From assembly GCA_026645635.1 (NCBI GenBank), contig JAPKMV010000301.1, positions 1 through 5,265 on the forward strand: a stretch of 5,265 bases of DNA, given 5' to 3'. Of the stretch, positions 1-5,251 are shown one piece after another (within the stretch, counting starts at the first letter, position 1; each line of letters begins with the position of its first letter). The stretch comes from Caldilineaceae bacterium (lineage in GTDB: Bacteria; Chloroflexota; Anaerolineae; Caldilineales; Caldilineaceae). Under the pieces are notes generated by a model, which worked only from the letters and a program-made list of their open reading frames with translations, was not told where the DNA came from and ran no database searches. The position numbers and the translations under genes were made by a program.

Positions 1-332
1 TGGGCGCCGCTGCCTTCCACTGCGGTCATGCGCAGCGGCGGGCTGGCGCCATCGGCCGGTGCGTAGACCACCGTGATCTGCGCACCGCTTACCGGCGCGT
101 CGCGGCCGTCGGCGGTGGGCAGCGTCACCGCAACGGTGGTGTGCGCCGAGCCAACGCGCCACGGATCCGGCGAAGTCCAGGCAAAGAGCCGGTATGGCCC
201 TGCCGGGGCTGCGGTCAATTGGGGAGCGCCGCCGCCATGCGCCACGGCCGCCGTCGTCTGCACGGCGACCAGCAGCAGCGTCGCCAACCCCGCTACCCCG
301 CACACCCACCAACACTGCCGCGCTCTCATCAT
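1..332 (-). CDS. Partial secreted protein, possibly YtkA/FixH-like, 3' end cut off
   Basis: The first 110 codons of a gene that leaves the window at its left edge. The product starts with a basic residue pair, a hydrophobic stretch (about residues 8-31) and an AVA-HGG junction, which reads as a signal peptide cleaved after residue 31. The mature part (YRLFAWTSPDPW at 47-58, then alternating hydrophobic residues with APVSGAQITVVYAP at 79-92) looks like a beta-sandwich domain. This resembles YtkA-like/FixH-like or CopC-like periplasmic proteins found beside oxidase assembly genes, but the family call is inferred from pattern only. The start ATG overlaps the ctaG stop in an ATGA junction; a second ATG follows directly at 329. 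This implies translational coupling to ctaG and a shared role, plausibly in copper delivery or oxidase assembly at the outer face of the membrane. The reading frame is open throughout the visible part. Confidence 0.75.
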   Translation of the reverse strand, partial: MMRARQCWWVCGVAGLATLLLVAVQTTAAVAHGGGAPQLTAAPAGPYRLFAWTSPDPWRVGSAHTTVAVTLPTADGRDAPVSGAQITVVYAPADGASPPLRMTAVEGSGA

Positions 333-1249
333 GACCCCACGGTCTTCAGTTCTGGTTGCATCGGCGTTCCAGGCAGCATGTTACGTTTATACTGTTGGCT
401 GCGTTCCTGTGCTGTTTTGTGTTGCTTCTCACGATAGTGGGAGACGCCGAGCAGGATCACGGCGGCCTGGATCATCATTTCGCTGCTCCAGATCCACATG
501 ATCGCGCCGCCCCACGCCTGATCCTCCAGCGCGGTGAAGCCCCAGATGTGCGGCACAGATTCGTAGTAGGTGTAGATGACCTGTGGCGAATTGGCAATGA
601 CCACGCCGGCGATGGCGTTGGGCGGCACAAACGCGATCAGATAGACGATGCGCACCCAGTAGGGCAGCGCTTTGTGGAGATGGGGCGCGCCGTTGACCAC
701 CGGCCACCAGAAGAGCATGGCCGCCAGAAAGAAGGTGATGTGCTCCAGGTCGTGCACCCAATCCACCCGCAGCGCCAGGTTATAGAGGCCGGGATCATGC
801 CAGCCGATGTAGACGAACAGAAAGACGATCCAGCAGATGGCCGGCTGGGTGATGGTGGTCAGCGCACGGCGCACCGGCGTGTCGGTGACCAGCGGCGCCG
901 TCGCCACACGCCGAGCGCGCCGCGGCAGCGCCCACAGCACCACGGGGTAGGGGTTGCCCAGCCACAGCAGCGGCGCGGCGAACATCACCAGGATCTTATG
1001 CTGCACCATGTGCATGATGAGCAACTGGCCGCCCAGCGCGTCGATGGGCGACATCAGGGCCAGAGCAAGGAAGAACAGCCCTCCGTAATAACTGGCGAGG
1101 CGCCAGCGGGTGGCGAACTTCTGGTGCTTGCTCTGGCGGCGCACCCGCCACCAGCCAAAGGTGTAAAGCAGGGCCGCCACACCGAGGGTGAGCGCCACTT
1201 CGGGGCGCCATTCCCACGGCGACAACAGACCACGCACAAGAGGATGCAT
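329..1249 (-). CDS. ctaG: Cytochrome c oxidase assembly factor CtaG (Caa3_CtaG family)
   Basis: A 306-residue multi-spanning membrane protein of the Caa3_CtaG family. In Bacillus this family is needed to form active caa3 oxidase, probably through the copper centre; it is unrelated to proteobacterial Cox11, which shares the name CtaG. Family features visible here are SPID (67-70), HMVQH (80-84), PLLWLGNP (93-100), GWHDPGLY (149-156), HDLEH (166-170) followed by an aromatic-rich helix FFLAAMLFWWPVV, and GGAIMWI (247-253). The conserved histidines at 80, 84, 151, 166 and 170 are candidate copper ligands. About seven hydrophobic segments are apparent, with a basic, hydrophilic C-terminal tail from about residue 271. 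The start at 1249 is the first possible ATG, because an in-frame TAA lies 10-12 bases upstream; the ribosome site is weak (AGG about 12 bases upstream). It follows ctaE after a 280-base structured gap and overlaps the next gene by four bases. Confidence 0.93.
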   Translation of the reverse strand: MHPLVRGLLSPWEWRPEVALTLGVAALLYTFGWWRVRRQSKHQKFATRWRLASYYGGLFFLALALMSPIDALGGQLLIMHMVQHKILVMFAAPLLWLGNPYPVVLWALPRRARRVATAPLVTDTPVRRALTTITQPAICWIVFLFVYIGWHDPGLYNLALRVDWVHDLEHITFFLAAMLFWWPVVNGAPHLHKALPYWVRIVYLIAFVPPNAIAGVVIANSPQVIYTYYESVPHIWGFTALEDQAWGGAIMWIWSSEMMIQAAVILLGVSHYREKQHKTAQERSQQYKRNMLPGTPMQPELKTVGS

Positions 1250-1274
1250 CTGAATTCGTTACCTATGAAACCCA

Positions 1275-1322
1275 AAACGTGAAACGCGGTCGCCGGCAAA
1301 GCCGCAAACACGTTTCACGTTT
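1275..1322. repeat. Perfect 12-bp inverted repeat made of paired heptamers
   Basis: Arms AAACGTGAAACG (1275-1286) and CGTTTCACGTTT (1311-1322) are exact reverse complements separated by 24 bases. The right side contains two tandem copies of CACGTTT (1309-1322), and the left arm matches AAACGTG followed by AAACGCG (1275-1288). The loop contains a smaller CGGC-AAA-GCCG hairpin (1294-1304). In the ctaG transcript the structure ends about 25 bases before the ctaG start. It is not followed by a clear run of U residues, so a classical terminator is not well supported. It may affect ctaG translation or mRNA stability, or be repeat debris. Confidence 0.7.
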
Positions 1323-1351
1323 CCTCACTCCACTCCAAACATTACAATTCA

Positions 1352-1384
1352 GCTTCGTCACGAATCGCACAAATCTGACGAAGC
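1352..1384. repeat. 9-bp inverted repeat in the ctaE-ctaG gap
   Basis: GCTTCGTCA (1352-1360) and TGACGAAGC (1376-1384) are exact reverse complements around a 15-base loop. A small TTCGT-C-ACGAA palindrome overlaps the left arm (1354-1364). No U-run follows in the minus-strand transcript. The function is unknown. Confidence 0.6.
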
Positions 1385-1388
1385 GTTC

Positions 1389-1414
1389 AATTCGTCAAAA
1401 TTCGTACAATTCGT
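1389..1414. repeat. Cluster of three AATTCGT words
   Basis: AATTCGT occurs at 1389-1395, 1399-1405 and 1408-1414, with a fourth copy at 1253-1259 just ahead of ctaG. Starts are spaced 10 and 9 bases apart, so this is an irregular rather than strict tandem array. The stretch is distinctly AT-richer than the neighbouring genes. It could be a protein-binding cluster or a decayed heptamer repeat; the sequence alone does not decide. Confidence 0.55.
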
Positions 1415-1431
1415 GACCCTCAAGGCTCACT

Positions 1432-1501
1432 GCAACCTTCCAGAAAGTGGCCCCGAAATTCCGTCAGCGGCTCAGCGCCCGACCTCCCCCTGGAAGGCTG
1501 C
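1432..1501 (-). repeat. Long-loop stem downstream of ctaE
   Basis: GCAACCTTCCAG (1432-1443) and CTGGAAGGCTGC (1490-1501) pair over 12 positions. The single mismatch becomes a G-U wobble in the minus-strand RNA, which suggests that any structure acts at RNA level on that strand. The loop is 46 bases. It begins about 28 bases after the ctaE stop codon, where an attenuator or 3'-end stabiliser could sit and would lower ctaG expression relative to the structural subunits. There is no U-tract, so an intrinsic terminator is not claimed. Confidence 0.4.
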
Positions 1502-1529
1502 GGTCGTGTCGCTTGCCGGTTCGGTCCAC

Positions 1530-2162
1530 TCAGTGGTGCGCCGTGCCGATCAGATAGAGCGCCGGATAGAAGAAAATCCAGACCAGATCGACGTAGTGCC
1601 AGTAGATGGCGGCCGCTTCGATGCCCCAGTGTTTCTCCGGCGTAAAGTGCTTCTTGCGCGCCAGCCGCCACATGATGAAGATCAGCACGATGCCCGACAG
1701 CACATGCAGCGCGTGCATCCCGGTCATGGCAAAGACGACGGCGCCGTACTTGTCGCCCCAGGGCGTCAGATGCCCCTCGTAAATCTGCGGGAACAGCCCC
1801 CACTCAAAGATCACCACGCCCAGGAAGAAGACCAGCCCCAGGATCATGGTCGTCCAGGCGGCCACCGAGAAAACCCGCCATTGGCCGTGCTCAGCCGCAG
1901 TGTCGGCGACATACATGGATGCGCTGCTCAGCAGCAGCACGCTGGTCACGATCAGCCCCACCATCTGATCCAGCTCGGGCCGTGTGTCGCCCCAGAGATA
2001 GAAGCGGGTGGCCAGCAACGCGCCGAACAGGAACGCTTCCGAGATGAAGAAGAGCCACATGCCCAGGCGGTTGAGCCGCAGCCGGGTGGCGTAGTCCTCG
2101 TGGCCGGCATGATCGTCGTGGGCAGCCACGGCGCCGTGCAGTGATTTTGTTGCGACAGCCAT
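1530..2162 (-). CDS. ctaE: Cytochrome c oxidase subunit III
   Basis: A 210-residue membrane subunit of the aa3-type oxidase. It binds no metal but stabilises subunit I and sustains proton uptake during turnover. It is the short, five-helix form common in bacteria, lacking the first two helices of the seven-helix mitochondrial and proteobacterial form. Helices lie at about 33-53, 67-88, 103-122, 140-165 and 186-206. Family landmarks are WLFFISEAFLFGAL (36-49, with E42), VIFEWGLF (117-124), TGMHALHVLSGIVL (147-160) and IEAAAIYWHYVDLVWIFFY (181-199). The N-terminus is soluble and rich in His and Asp (HDDHAGHED at 15-23), which is not part of the conserved core. The start is set by a strong GGAGGT at 2171-2176, eight bases upstream, lying inside the end of ctaF. 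The gene follows ctaF with only two bases between stop and start. Confidence 0.96.
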   Translation of the reverse strand: MAVATKSLHGAVAAHDDHAGHEDYATRLRLNRLGMWLFFISEAFLFGALLATRFYLWGDTRPELDQMVGLIVTSVLLLSSASMYVADTAAEHGQWRVFSVAAWTTMILGLVFFLGVVIFEWGLFPQIYEGHLTPWGDKYGAVVFAMTGMHALHVLSGIVLIFIMWRLARKKHFTPEKHWGIEAAAIYWHYVDLVWIFFYPALYLIGTAHH

Positions 2163-2164
2163 GT

Positions 2165-2353
2165 TTAGTGACCTCCCTCAGCCGACCAAAGCCGCTTGAC
2201 ATGCATGAAGAACCAGATGACCAGGATTGCCTTGAGTGCGGCGATCAACAGCAGAAAGACCGCGCTGTGCGTTGCCAGCGCCACGTAGAACTCGACGACC
2301 GTCAGCGCGGCCAGCACCAGAATGATGATGATGCCGGTTGAATAATGCCCCAT
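2165..2353 (-). CDS. ctaF: Cytochrome c oxidase subunit IV (small prokaryotic type)
   Basis: A 62-residue protein with two predicted helices (about 6-27 and 31-50). The features are typical of small bacterial subunit IV proteins (COX4_pro-type): a buried glutamate in the first helix (E21), an AALKA segment entering the second (38-42) and the ending WFFMHVKRLW (47-56). It is a peripheral, non-catalytic subunit of the oxidase that probably supports stability of the subunit I/III contact. The ATG at 2353 has an AGGGGG ribosome site nine bases upstream. The gene sits before ctaE, whereas Bacillus has ctaE before ctaF. Its last codons (Glu-Gly-Gly-His) double as the ctaE Shine-Dalgarno sequence. 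Confidence 0.92.
   Translation of the reverse strand: MGHYSTGIIIILVLAALTVVEFYVALATHSAVFLLLIAALKAILVIWFFMHVKRLWSAEGGH
2171..2176 (-). promoter_or_regulatory. ctaE ribosome binding site inside ctaF
   Basis: GGAGGT on the minus strand, eight bases before the ctaE ATG. It is formed by the final Gly-Gly codons of ctaF, and the ctaF stop TAA lies between it and the start. This arrangement favours translational coupling of subunits IV and III. Confidence 0.85.
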
Positions 2354-2362
2354 CTGTTTCTA

Positions 2363-2368
2363 CCCCCT
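2363..2368 (-). promoter_or_regulatory. ctaF ribosome binding site
   Basis: AGGGGG on the minus strand, nine bases upstream of the ctaF ATG at 2353. It supports this start for a gene too small to trust on length alone. Confidence 0.7.
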
Positions 2369-2399
2369 ACCAAAGAGTGTGTTCGTGGTTCGTCAGGTC

Positions 2400-2507
2400 A
2401 ATCTCCAATCTCCAATCTCCAATCTCCTAATCGCTTAATCCCACAATCTCACAAGCGATTGAGAGATTAGGAGATTAGGAGATTAGGAGATTAGGAGATT
2501 GGAGATT
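2400..2507. repeat. Large inverted repeat of 7- and 8-base tandem units in the ctaD-ctaF gap
   Basis: The left arm is four tandem AATCTCC heptamers (2400-2427). The right arm is four tandem GAGATTAG octamers (2463-2494), then GAGATTG and a final GAGATT (2495-2507). Between them is a perfect 8-bp core, AATCGCTT (2429-2436) with AAGCGATT (2453-2460), and a 16-base loop. Aligning the arms by hand gives roughly 36 base pairs, with one unpaired A per octamer because the two arms have different periods. In the operon transcript this is a long bulged hairpin directly after the ctaD stop codon. Five T residues follow on the plus strand (2506-2510), but on the minus strand they are A residues at the 5' side, so it is not a canonical terminator for ctaD. 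A role in mRNA processing or stability, or partial attenuation, is possible. Confidence 0.88.
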
Positions 2508-2508
2508 T

Positions 2509-4377
2509 TTAGTCATCCCCGGCCCCGGCCATCGCGATGTATTGCGAACCGGCCAGGCCGTAGTCGTAGGGTTCACCGACGACGCGGATCGGGCTGGCGT
2601 AGCTGTGCTCCGGCGCAGGCGACGGAATCTGCCATTCGGGCGAGCGCGAGCGCCAGGGGTTGTTGCCGGCCAGCGCGCCGATCTCGGCGCTGCTGAAGAG
2701 GTTGTAGATCATCAGCAGGACGGAGAAGGCGATGAAGAAGCCGGCAATGGTGACCCACAACTGGCCGGTGGCGATCTGCAGCGCCGGGTCATAGTCGGCG
2801 ATGTGGCGGCGCATACCAAGCACGCCCACCGACATCTGCCCAATGCTCATCACCCAGAATGCCGGCGTCATGATCCAGAAGTGCCACTTGCCCAACGTCT
2901 CGTTGTACATGCGCCCGGTAATCTTCGGGTACCAGTAGTAGATGGCGGCGAAGAAGGGGAAGACGAAACCGCCGAAGATCGTGGCGTGGAAGTGTCCCAC
3001 CACGAAGTAGGTGTCGTGCAGATAGAGGTCGGTGGTCACGGTGGCCAGCACCGGGCCGCTCAGCCCGCCGATCAGGAAGACGGAGATGGCGCCCAGCGTA
3101 AAGAGCATCGGCGTCGGGAAGGTCAGCCGCCCGCCCCAGAGCGTACCCAGCCAACTGAAGAACTTCACGCCCGTGGGCACGGCCACCAGCAGTGTCGAGA
3201 TCATGAAGGCGACGCGCAGGTATTCGCCGTAGCCGGAGGTGAACATGTGGTGGCCCCAGACCAGGAAGCCCACCAGGGCAATCGCCAGGCTGGAAAGCGC
3301 AATCCAGCGGTAGCCGAAGAGCGGCTTGCGCGCGAAGACCGGCAGCAGCTCGCTGATGATACCCAGGCCGGGCAACACGAAGACATAGACCGCCGGGTGC
3401 GAGTAGAACCAGAAGAGGTGCTGATGGAGGAGCGGCTGGCCGCCCATGTTGACCCCTTCCACCATGATCGGGTTGAAGAAGGGCATACCCAGCGAACGCT
3501 CGAACGACATCATCAGGAAGTCGATGCCGATAAACTGCGTCGCCGTCAACTGGATCAGGCTGGTGGCCAGCACCGCCCAACAGAAGATCGGCATGCGGAA
3601 GAGCGCCATCCCCTTGGGCCGCATCAGCAGAATCGTGGCGATCAGGTTGAGCGAGCCGAGGATCGACGACAAGCCGATGCCGAAGATCGCCCAGAACATG
3701 AATTGGTAGCCCACGGCGCCGCGCAGACTCAGCGGCGGGTAGGCCGTCCAGCCGGAATCCCAGCCGCCGACGAAGATGGCCAGCATCAGGGTGAGGGCGG
3801 CGGGCACGTTGATCCAGTAGGCGAAGGCGTTGAGCCGCGGGAAGGCCATATCCTCGGCGCCGATCATCAACGGCACCAGGTAGTTGGCCATCGCGCCGAC
3901 GCCCAGCAGGATCGACGCCAGCGCCACCCAGCCGTGCAGGCTGAAGACGACGTTGTAGGAGTCGAGCGACATAAAACTGAGGCTCGGCTCGGCCAGTTCC
4001 ACGCGGAAGATCAGCGCCAGGGTGCCGCCCACCATCAGCAGCAGCAGCGCCGTGACGCCGTACTGGATGCCGATCACCTTGTGGTTATAGTCGATGCCGA
4101 AGTAGCGCGCCCAGGAAGGCTGGCCCGGCGGCGGCCCGTGGCGCATCGGTGTGGCGATGCCGCGCGTCCACTTGAGCCAGTCCGTCATCGCGCCGCTGGC
4201 AAGCAGGAACGAGAGAATGGCGAGCACAATGCCGCCGACGTAAACCGCCTCTTGCTCCCATGCTTCCATGCCGAGCATGAGGCGCGCCGCCATCACCAGC
4301 AACATGCCAGCCGCAAAGCCGACAAAGTAGCCGATGAGTCCACGCACGAGCGCCAACGAAGTCAATCGGACAGACAT
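2509..4377 (-). CDS. ctaD: Cytochrome c oxidase subunit I, A2-type heme-copper oxygen reductase
   Basis: The catalytic subunit, which reduces O2 to water at heme a3/CuB and pumps protons across the cytoplasmic membrane. Numbering from the ATG at 4377 (622 residues): heme a ligands H148 (SLHGW) and H464; heme a3 ligand H462 (GHFH); CuB ligands H327, H376 and H377 (GHHMF); cross-linking Tyr Y331. K405 (PTGVKFFSW) marks the K channel and D176 (AEDMAFPR) the D-channel entrance. The helix-VI motif is YSHPAVY (325-331), the A2-type signature, which lacks the glutamate of GHPEVY. Two extra helices (about 14-36 and 44-62) precede the canonical first helix (about 99-125). The C-terminal tail has the usual NPW...EW...PYDY pattern. 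The frame is also open from a GTG at 4407, abutting the ctaC stop, but AAGGAG 11 bases before 4377 favours the ATG. It lies 30 bases after ctaC. Confidence 0.97.
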   Translation of the reverse strand: MSVRLTSLALVRGLIGYFVGFAAGMLLVMAARLMLGMEAWEQEAVYVGGIVLAILSFLLASGAMTDWLKWTRGIATPMRHGPPPGQPSWARYFGIDYNHKVIGIQYGVTALLLLMVGGTLALIFRVELAEPSLSFMSLDSYNVVFSLHGWVALASILLGVGAMANYLVPLMIGAEDMAFPRLNAFAYWINVPAALTLMLAIFVGGWDSGWTAYPPLSLRGAVGYQFMFWAIFGIGLSSILGSLNLIATILLMRPKGMALFRMPIFCWAVLATSLIQLTATQFIGIDFLMMSFERSLGMPFFNPIMVEGVNMGGQPLLHQHLFWFYSHPAVYVFVLPGLGIISELLPVFARKPLFGYRWIALSSLAIALVGFLVWGHHMFTSGYGEYLRVAFMISTLLVAVPTGVKFFSWLGTLWGGRLTFPTPMLFTLGAISVFLIGGLSGPVLATVTTDLYLHDTYFVVGHFHATIFGGFVFPFFAAIYYWYPKITGRMYNETLGKWHFWIMTPAFWVMSIGQMSVGVLGMRRHIADYDPALQIATGQLWVTIAGFFIAFSVLLMIYNLFSSAEIGALAGNNPWRSRSPEWQIPSPAPEHSYASPIRVVGEPYDYGLAGSQYIAMAGAGDD

Positions 4378-4388
4378 ACTGATGCTTT

Positions 4389-4394
4389 CTCCTT
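4389..4394 (-). promoter_or_regulatory. ctaD ribosome binding site that decides the start
   Basis: AAGGAG on the minus strand, 11 bases before the ATG at 4377. It lies inside the extra ten codons that a GTG start at 4407 would add, so it argues for the ATG. The GTG has no comparable site. Confidence 0.75.
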
Positions 4395-4407
4395 GATTCA
4401 CCCGCAC

Positions 4408-5148
4408 TTACTTGCTCGCCGTCTGCCGGCCCTGCGCCACCATCTGCTGGTGCAGCCAGGCCGTGAACTCTTGCTCGGAAACCACACGCACCGGCGTCAC
4501 CATATCCGTGTGGGAGCGGCCGCACGCCTGGTTGCACATCAACTCGAATTCGCCTTCCAGGTCGGTGGTGAAGTTGACATGAGTCGTCAAGCCCGGCACC
4601 AGATCCTGCTTGATGCGCCACTCAGGCACCCAGAAAGAGTGGATCACATCCGACGCCGTCATTTCCATGCGCAGATTGGTATTCACCGGCACCACCAATT
4701 CGTCGCTCTGCGTGCCATCGGGATACTCGAAGAGCCACGACCATTGCCGCCCGTCCACTTTGACCACAAGCTGATCCGCCGGACTCGCCGTGATTTCATT
4801 CAGGGTCTGAATGCCGATAAAGGTGAAGATGACCACCACCACCAGCGGGATCACCGTCCAGGCGATTTCCAGCGTCGTGTTGCCCTCGAAGTGCTCGCCG
4901 TCGTCCGTGCGCTTGCCGCGACGGAAGATATAGAACGAGTAAACCATCAGCACGACAACCAGGGCAAAGAGAATCGCGATCAACCACATGTGGAGGCGGA
5001 ACAGCCAGTCGACTGTGCTGGCCTGGGTGACACCCGCCTCCGGCAACGGCAACACGCCGTTGAGCAAGAGTCCCATTACGACGGTGGTTGCAACCACCAG
5101 CACGCCAACGATGATAAAGTGGCGCTTGTCCGTCGAAGACTTCGGCAT
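4408..5148 (-). CDS. ctaC: Cytochrome c oxidase subunit II with CuA site
   Basis: A 246-residue subunit that takes electrons from a periplasmic donor through the binuclear CuA centre and passes them to heme a in CtaD. An N-terminal hydrophobic stretch (about 11-33) is a signal peptide or anchor. Two further helices follow (about 46-74 and 93-115), then the periplasmic cupredoxin domain. The aromatic entry region is GRQWSWLFEYPDG (133-145). CuA residues are H170 (DVIHSFWVPEW), C205, C209, H213 and M216 in CNQACGRSHTDM. The usual CxExC Glu is Gln at 207; this residue binds copper through its backbone carbonyl, so the site can still form. No cytochrome c domain is fused at the C-terminus, so the donor must be a separate protein, either cytochrome c or a blue copper protein. 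The start at 5148 has AAGGAG 12 bases upstream. It is the first gene of the visible operon. Confidence 0.96.
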   Translation of the reverse strand: MPKSSTDKRHFIIVGVLVVATTVVMGLLLNGVLPLPEAGVTQASTVDWLFRLHMWLIAILFALVVVLMVYSFYIFRRGKRTDDGEHFEGNTTLEIAWTVIPLVVVVIFTFIGIQTLNEITASPADQLVVKVDGRQWSWLFEYPDGTQSDELVVPVNTNLRMEMTASDVIHSFWVPEWRIKQDLVPGLTTHVNFTTDLEGEFELMCNQACGRSHTDMVTPVRVVSEQEFTAWLHQQMVAQGRQTASK

Positions 5149-5160
5149 ACCTCGTCGCTG

Positions 5161-5166
5161 CTCCTT
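5161..5166 (-). promoter_or_regulatory. Probable ctaC ribosome binding site
   Basis: AAGGAG on the minus strand, 12 bases before the ctaC ATG. The spacing is slightly long. A second purine motif, GAGGT, touches the ATG and is too close to serve. Confidence 0.55.
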
Positions 5167-5197
5167 GTTGAAGACTGTTCAACATTGCACGTTCAAC
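5167..5197. repeat. Direct and inverted repeats in the ctaC leader
   Basis: GTTCAAC occurs at 5177-5183 and 5191-5197, exactly 14 bases apart. The first copy also forms a small hairpin with GTTGAA (5167-5172) and TTCAAC (5178-5183) around a five-base loop. In the ctaC mRNA this hairpin directly precedes the AAGGAG ribosome site. It could modulate ctaC translation or bind a regulator, but the elements are short and chance is not excluded. Confidence 0.4.
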
Positions 5198-5219
5198 TAC
5201 GAAACTGACCAGACAACAC

Positions 5220-5251
5220 GATGCGCAAACATTTTACATTGTTTGCGCATC
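5220..5251. repeat. Perfect 12-bp inverted repeat upstream of ctaC
   Basis: GATGCGCAAACA (5220-5231) and TGTTTGCGCATC (5240-5251) are exact reverse complements around an eight-base loop. The centre lies about 87 bases before the ctaC start. No T-run follows on either strand, so it is not a standard terminator for an upstream gene. Its perfect symmetry and its position over a possible promoter make an operator plausible. Confidence 0.7.

Noticed and set aside
356..1282. Plus-strand open frame of 308 codons opposite ctaG
   Set aside because: Antisense to a clear CtaG-family gene, with charged low-complexity composition and no domain.
1341..1398. Separate promoter for ctaG (TTGACG at 1398-1393 and TGTAAT at 1346-1341 on the minus strand)
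   Set aside because: Each box looks acceptable alone, but they are about 46 bases apart and neither has a good partner at 16-18 bases.
1413..2144. Plus-strand open frame of 243 codons opposite ctaE
   Set aside because: Antisense shadow of subunit III; no ribosome site or family pattern.
2400..2507. CRISPR array
   Set aside because: Units are only 7-8 bases, directly tandem, and have no unique spacers.
2400..2510. Rho-independent terminator from the ctaD-ctaF hairpin followed by TTTTT
   Set aside because: The T-run follows the stem only on the plus strand, where no gene is read. On the minus strand it is a run of A before the stem, so it does not fit a terminator for ctaD.
2789..3580. Minus-strand 263-codon frame inside ctaD
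   Set aside because: It is an alternate frame of ctaD, rich in Arg, Ala, Gly and Pro, with no membrane or domain pattern; the overlapping ctaD frame has all catalytic residues.
4378..4407. Ten extra N-terminal codons of ctaD from a GTG at 4407
   Set aside because: The segment contains the AAGGAG ribosome site serving the ATG at 4377, and the GTG has no good site of its own.
2542..5208. Very long plus-strand open frame (888 codons) opposite ctaD and ctaC
   Set aside because: It is the antisense shadow of two well-identified oxidase genes. Its product is dominated by His, Arg, Gln, Glu and Asp with no recognisable domain, which is expected when GC-rich membrane-protein codons are read on the opposite strand.
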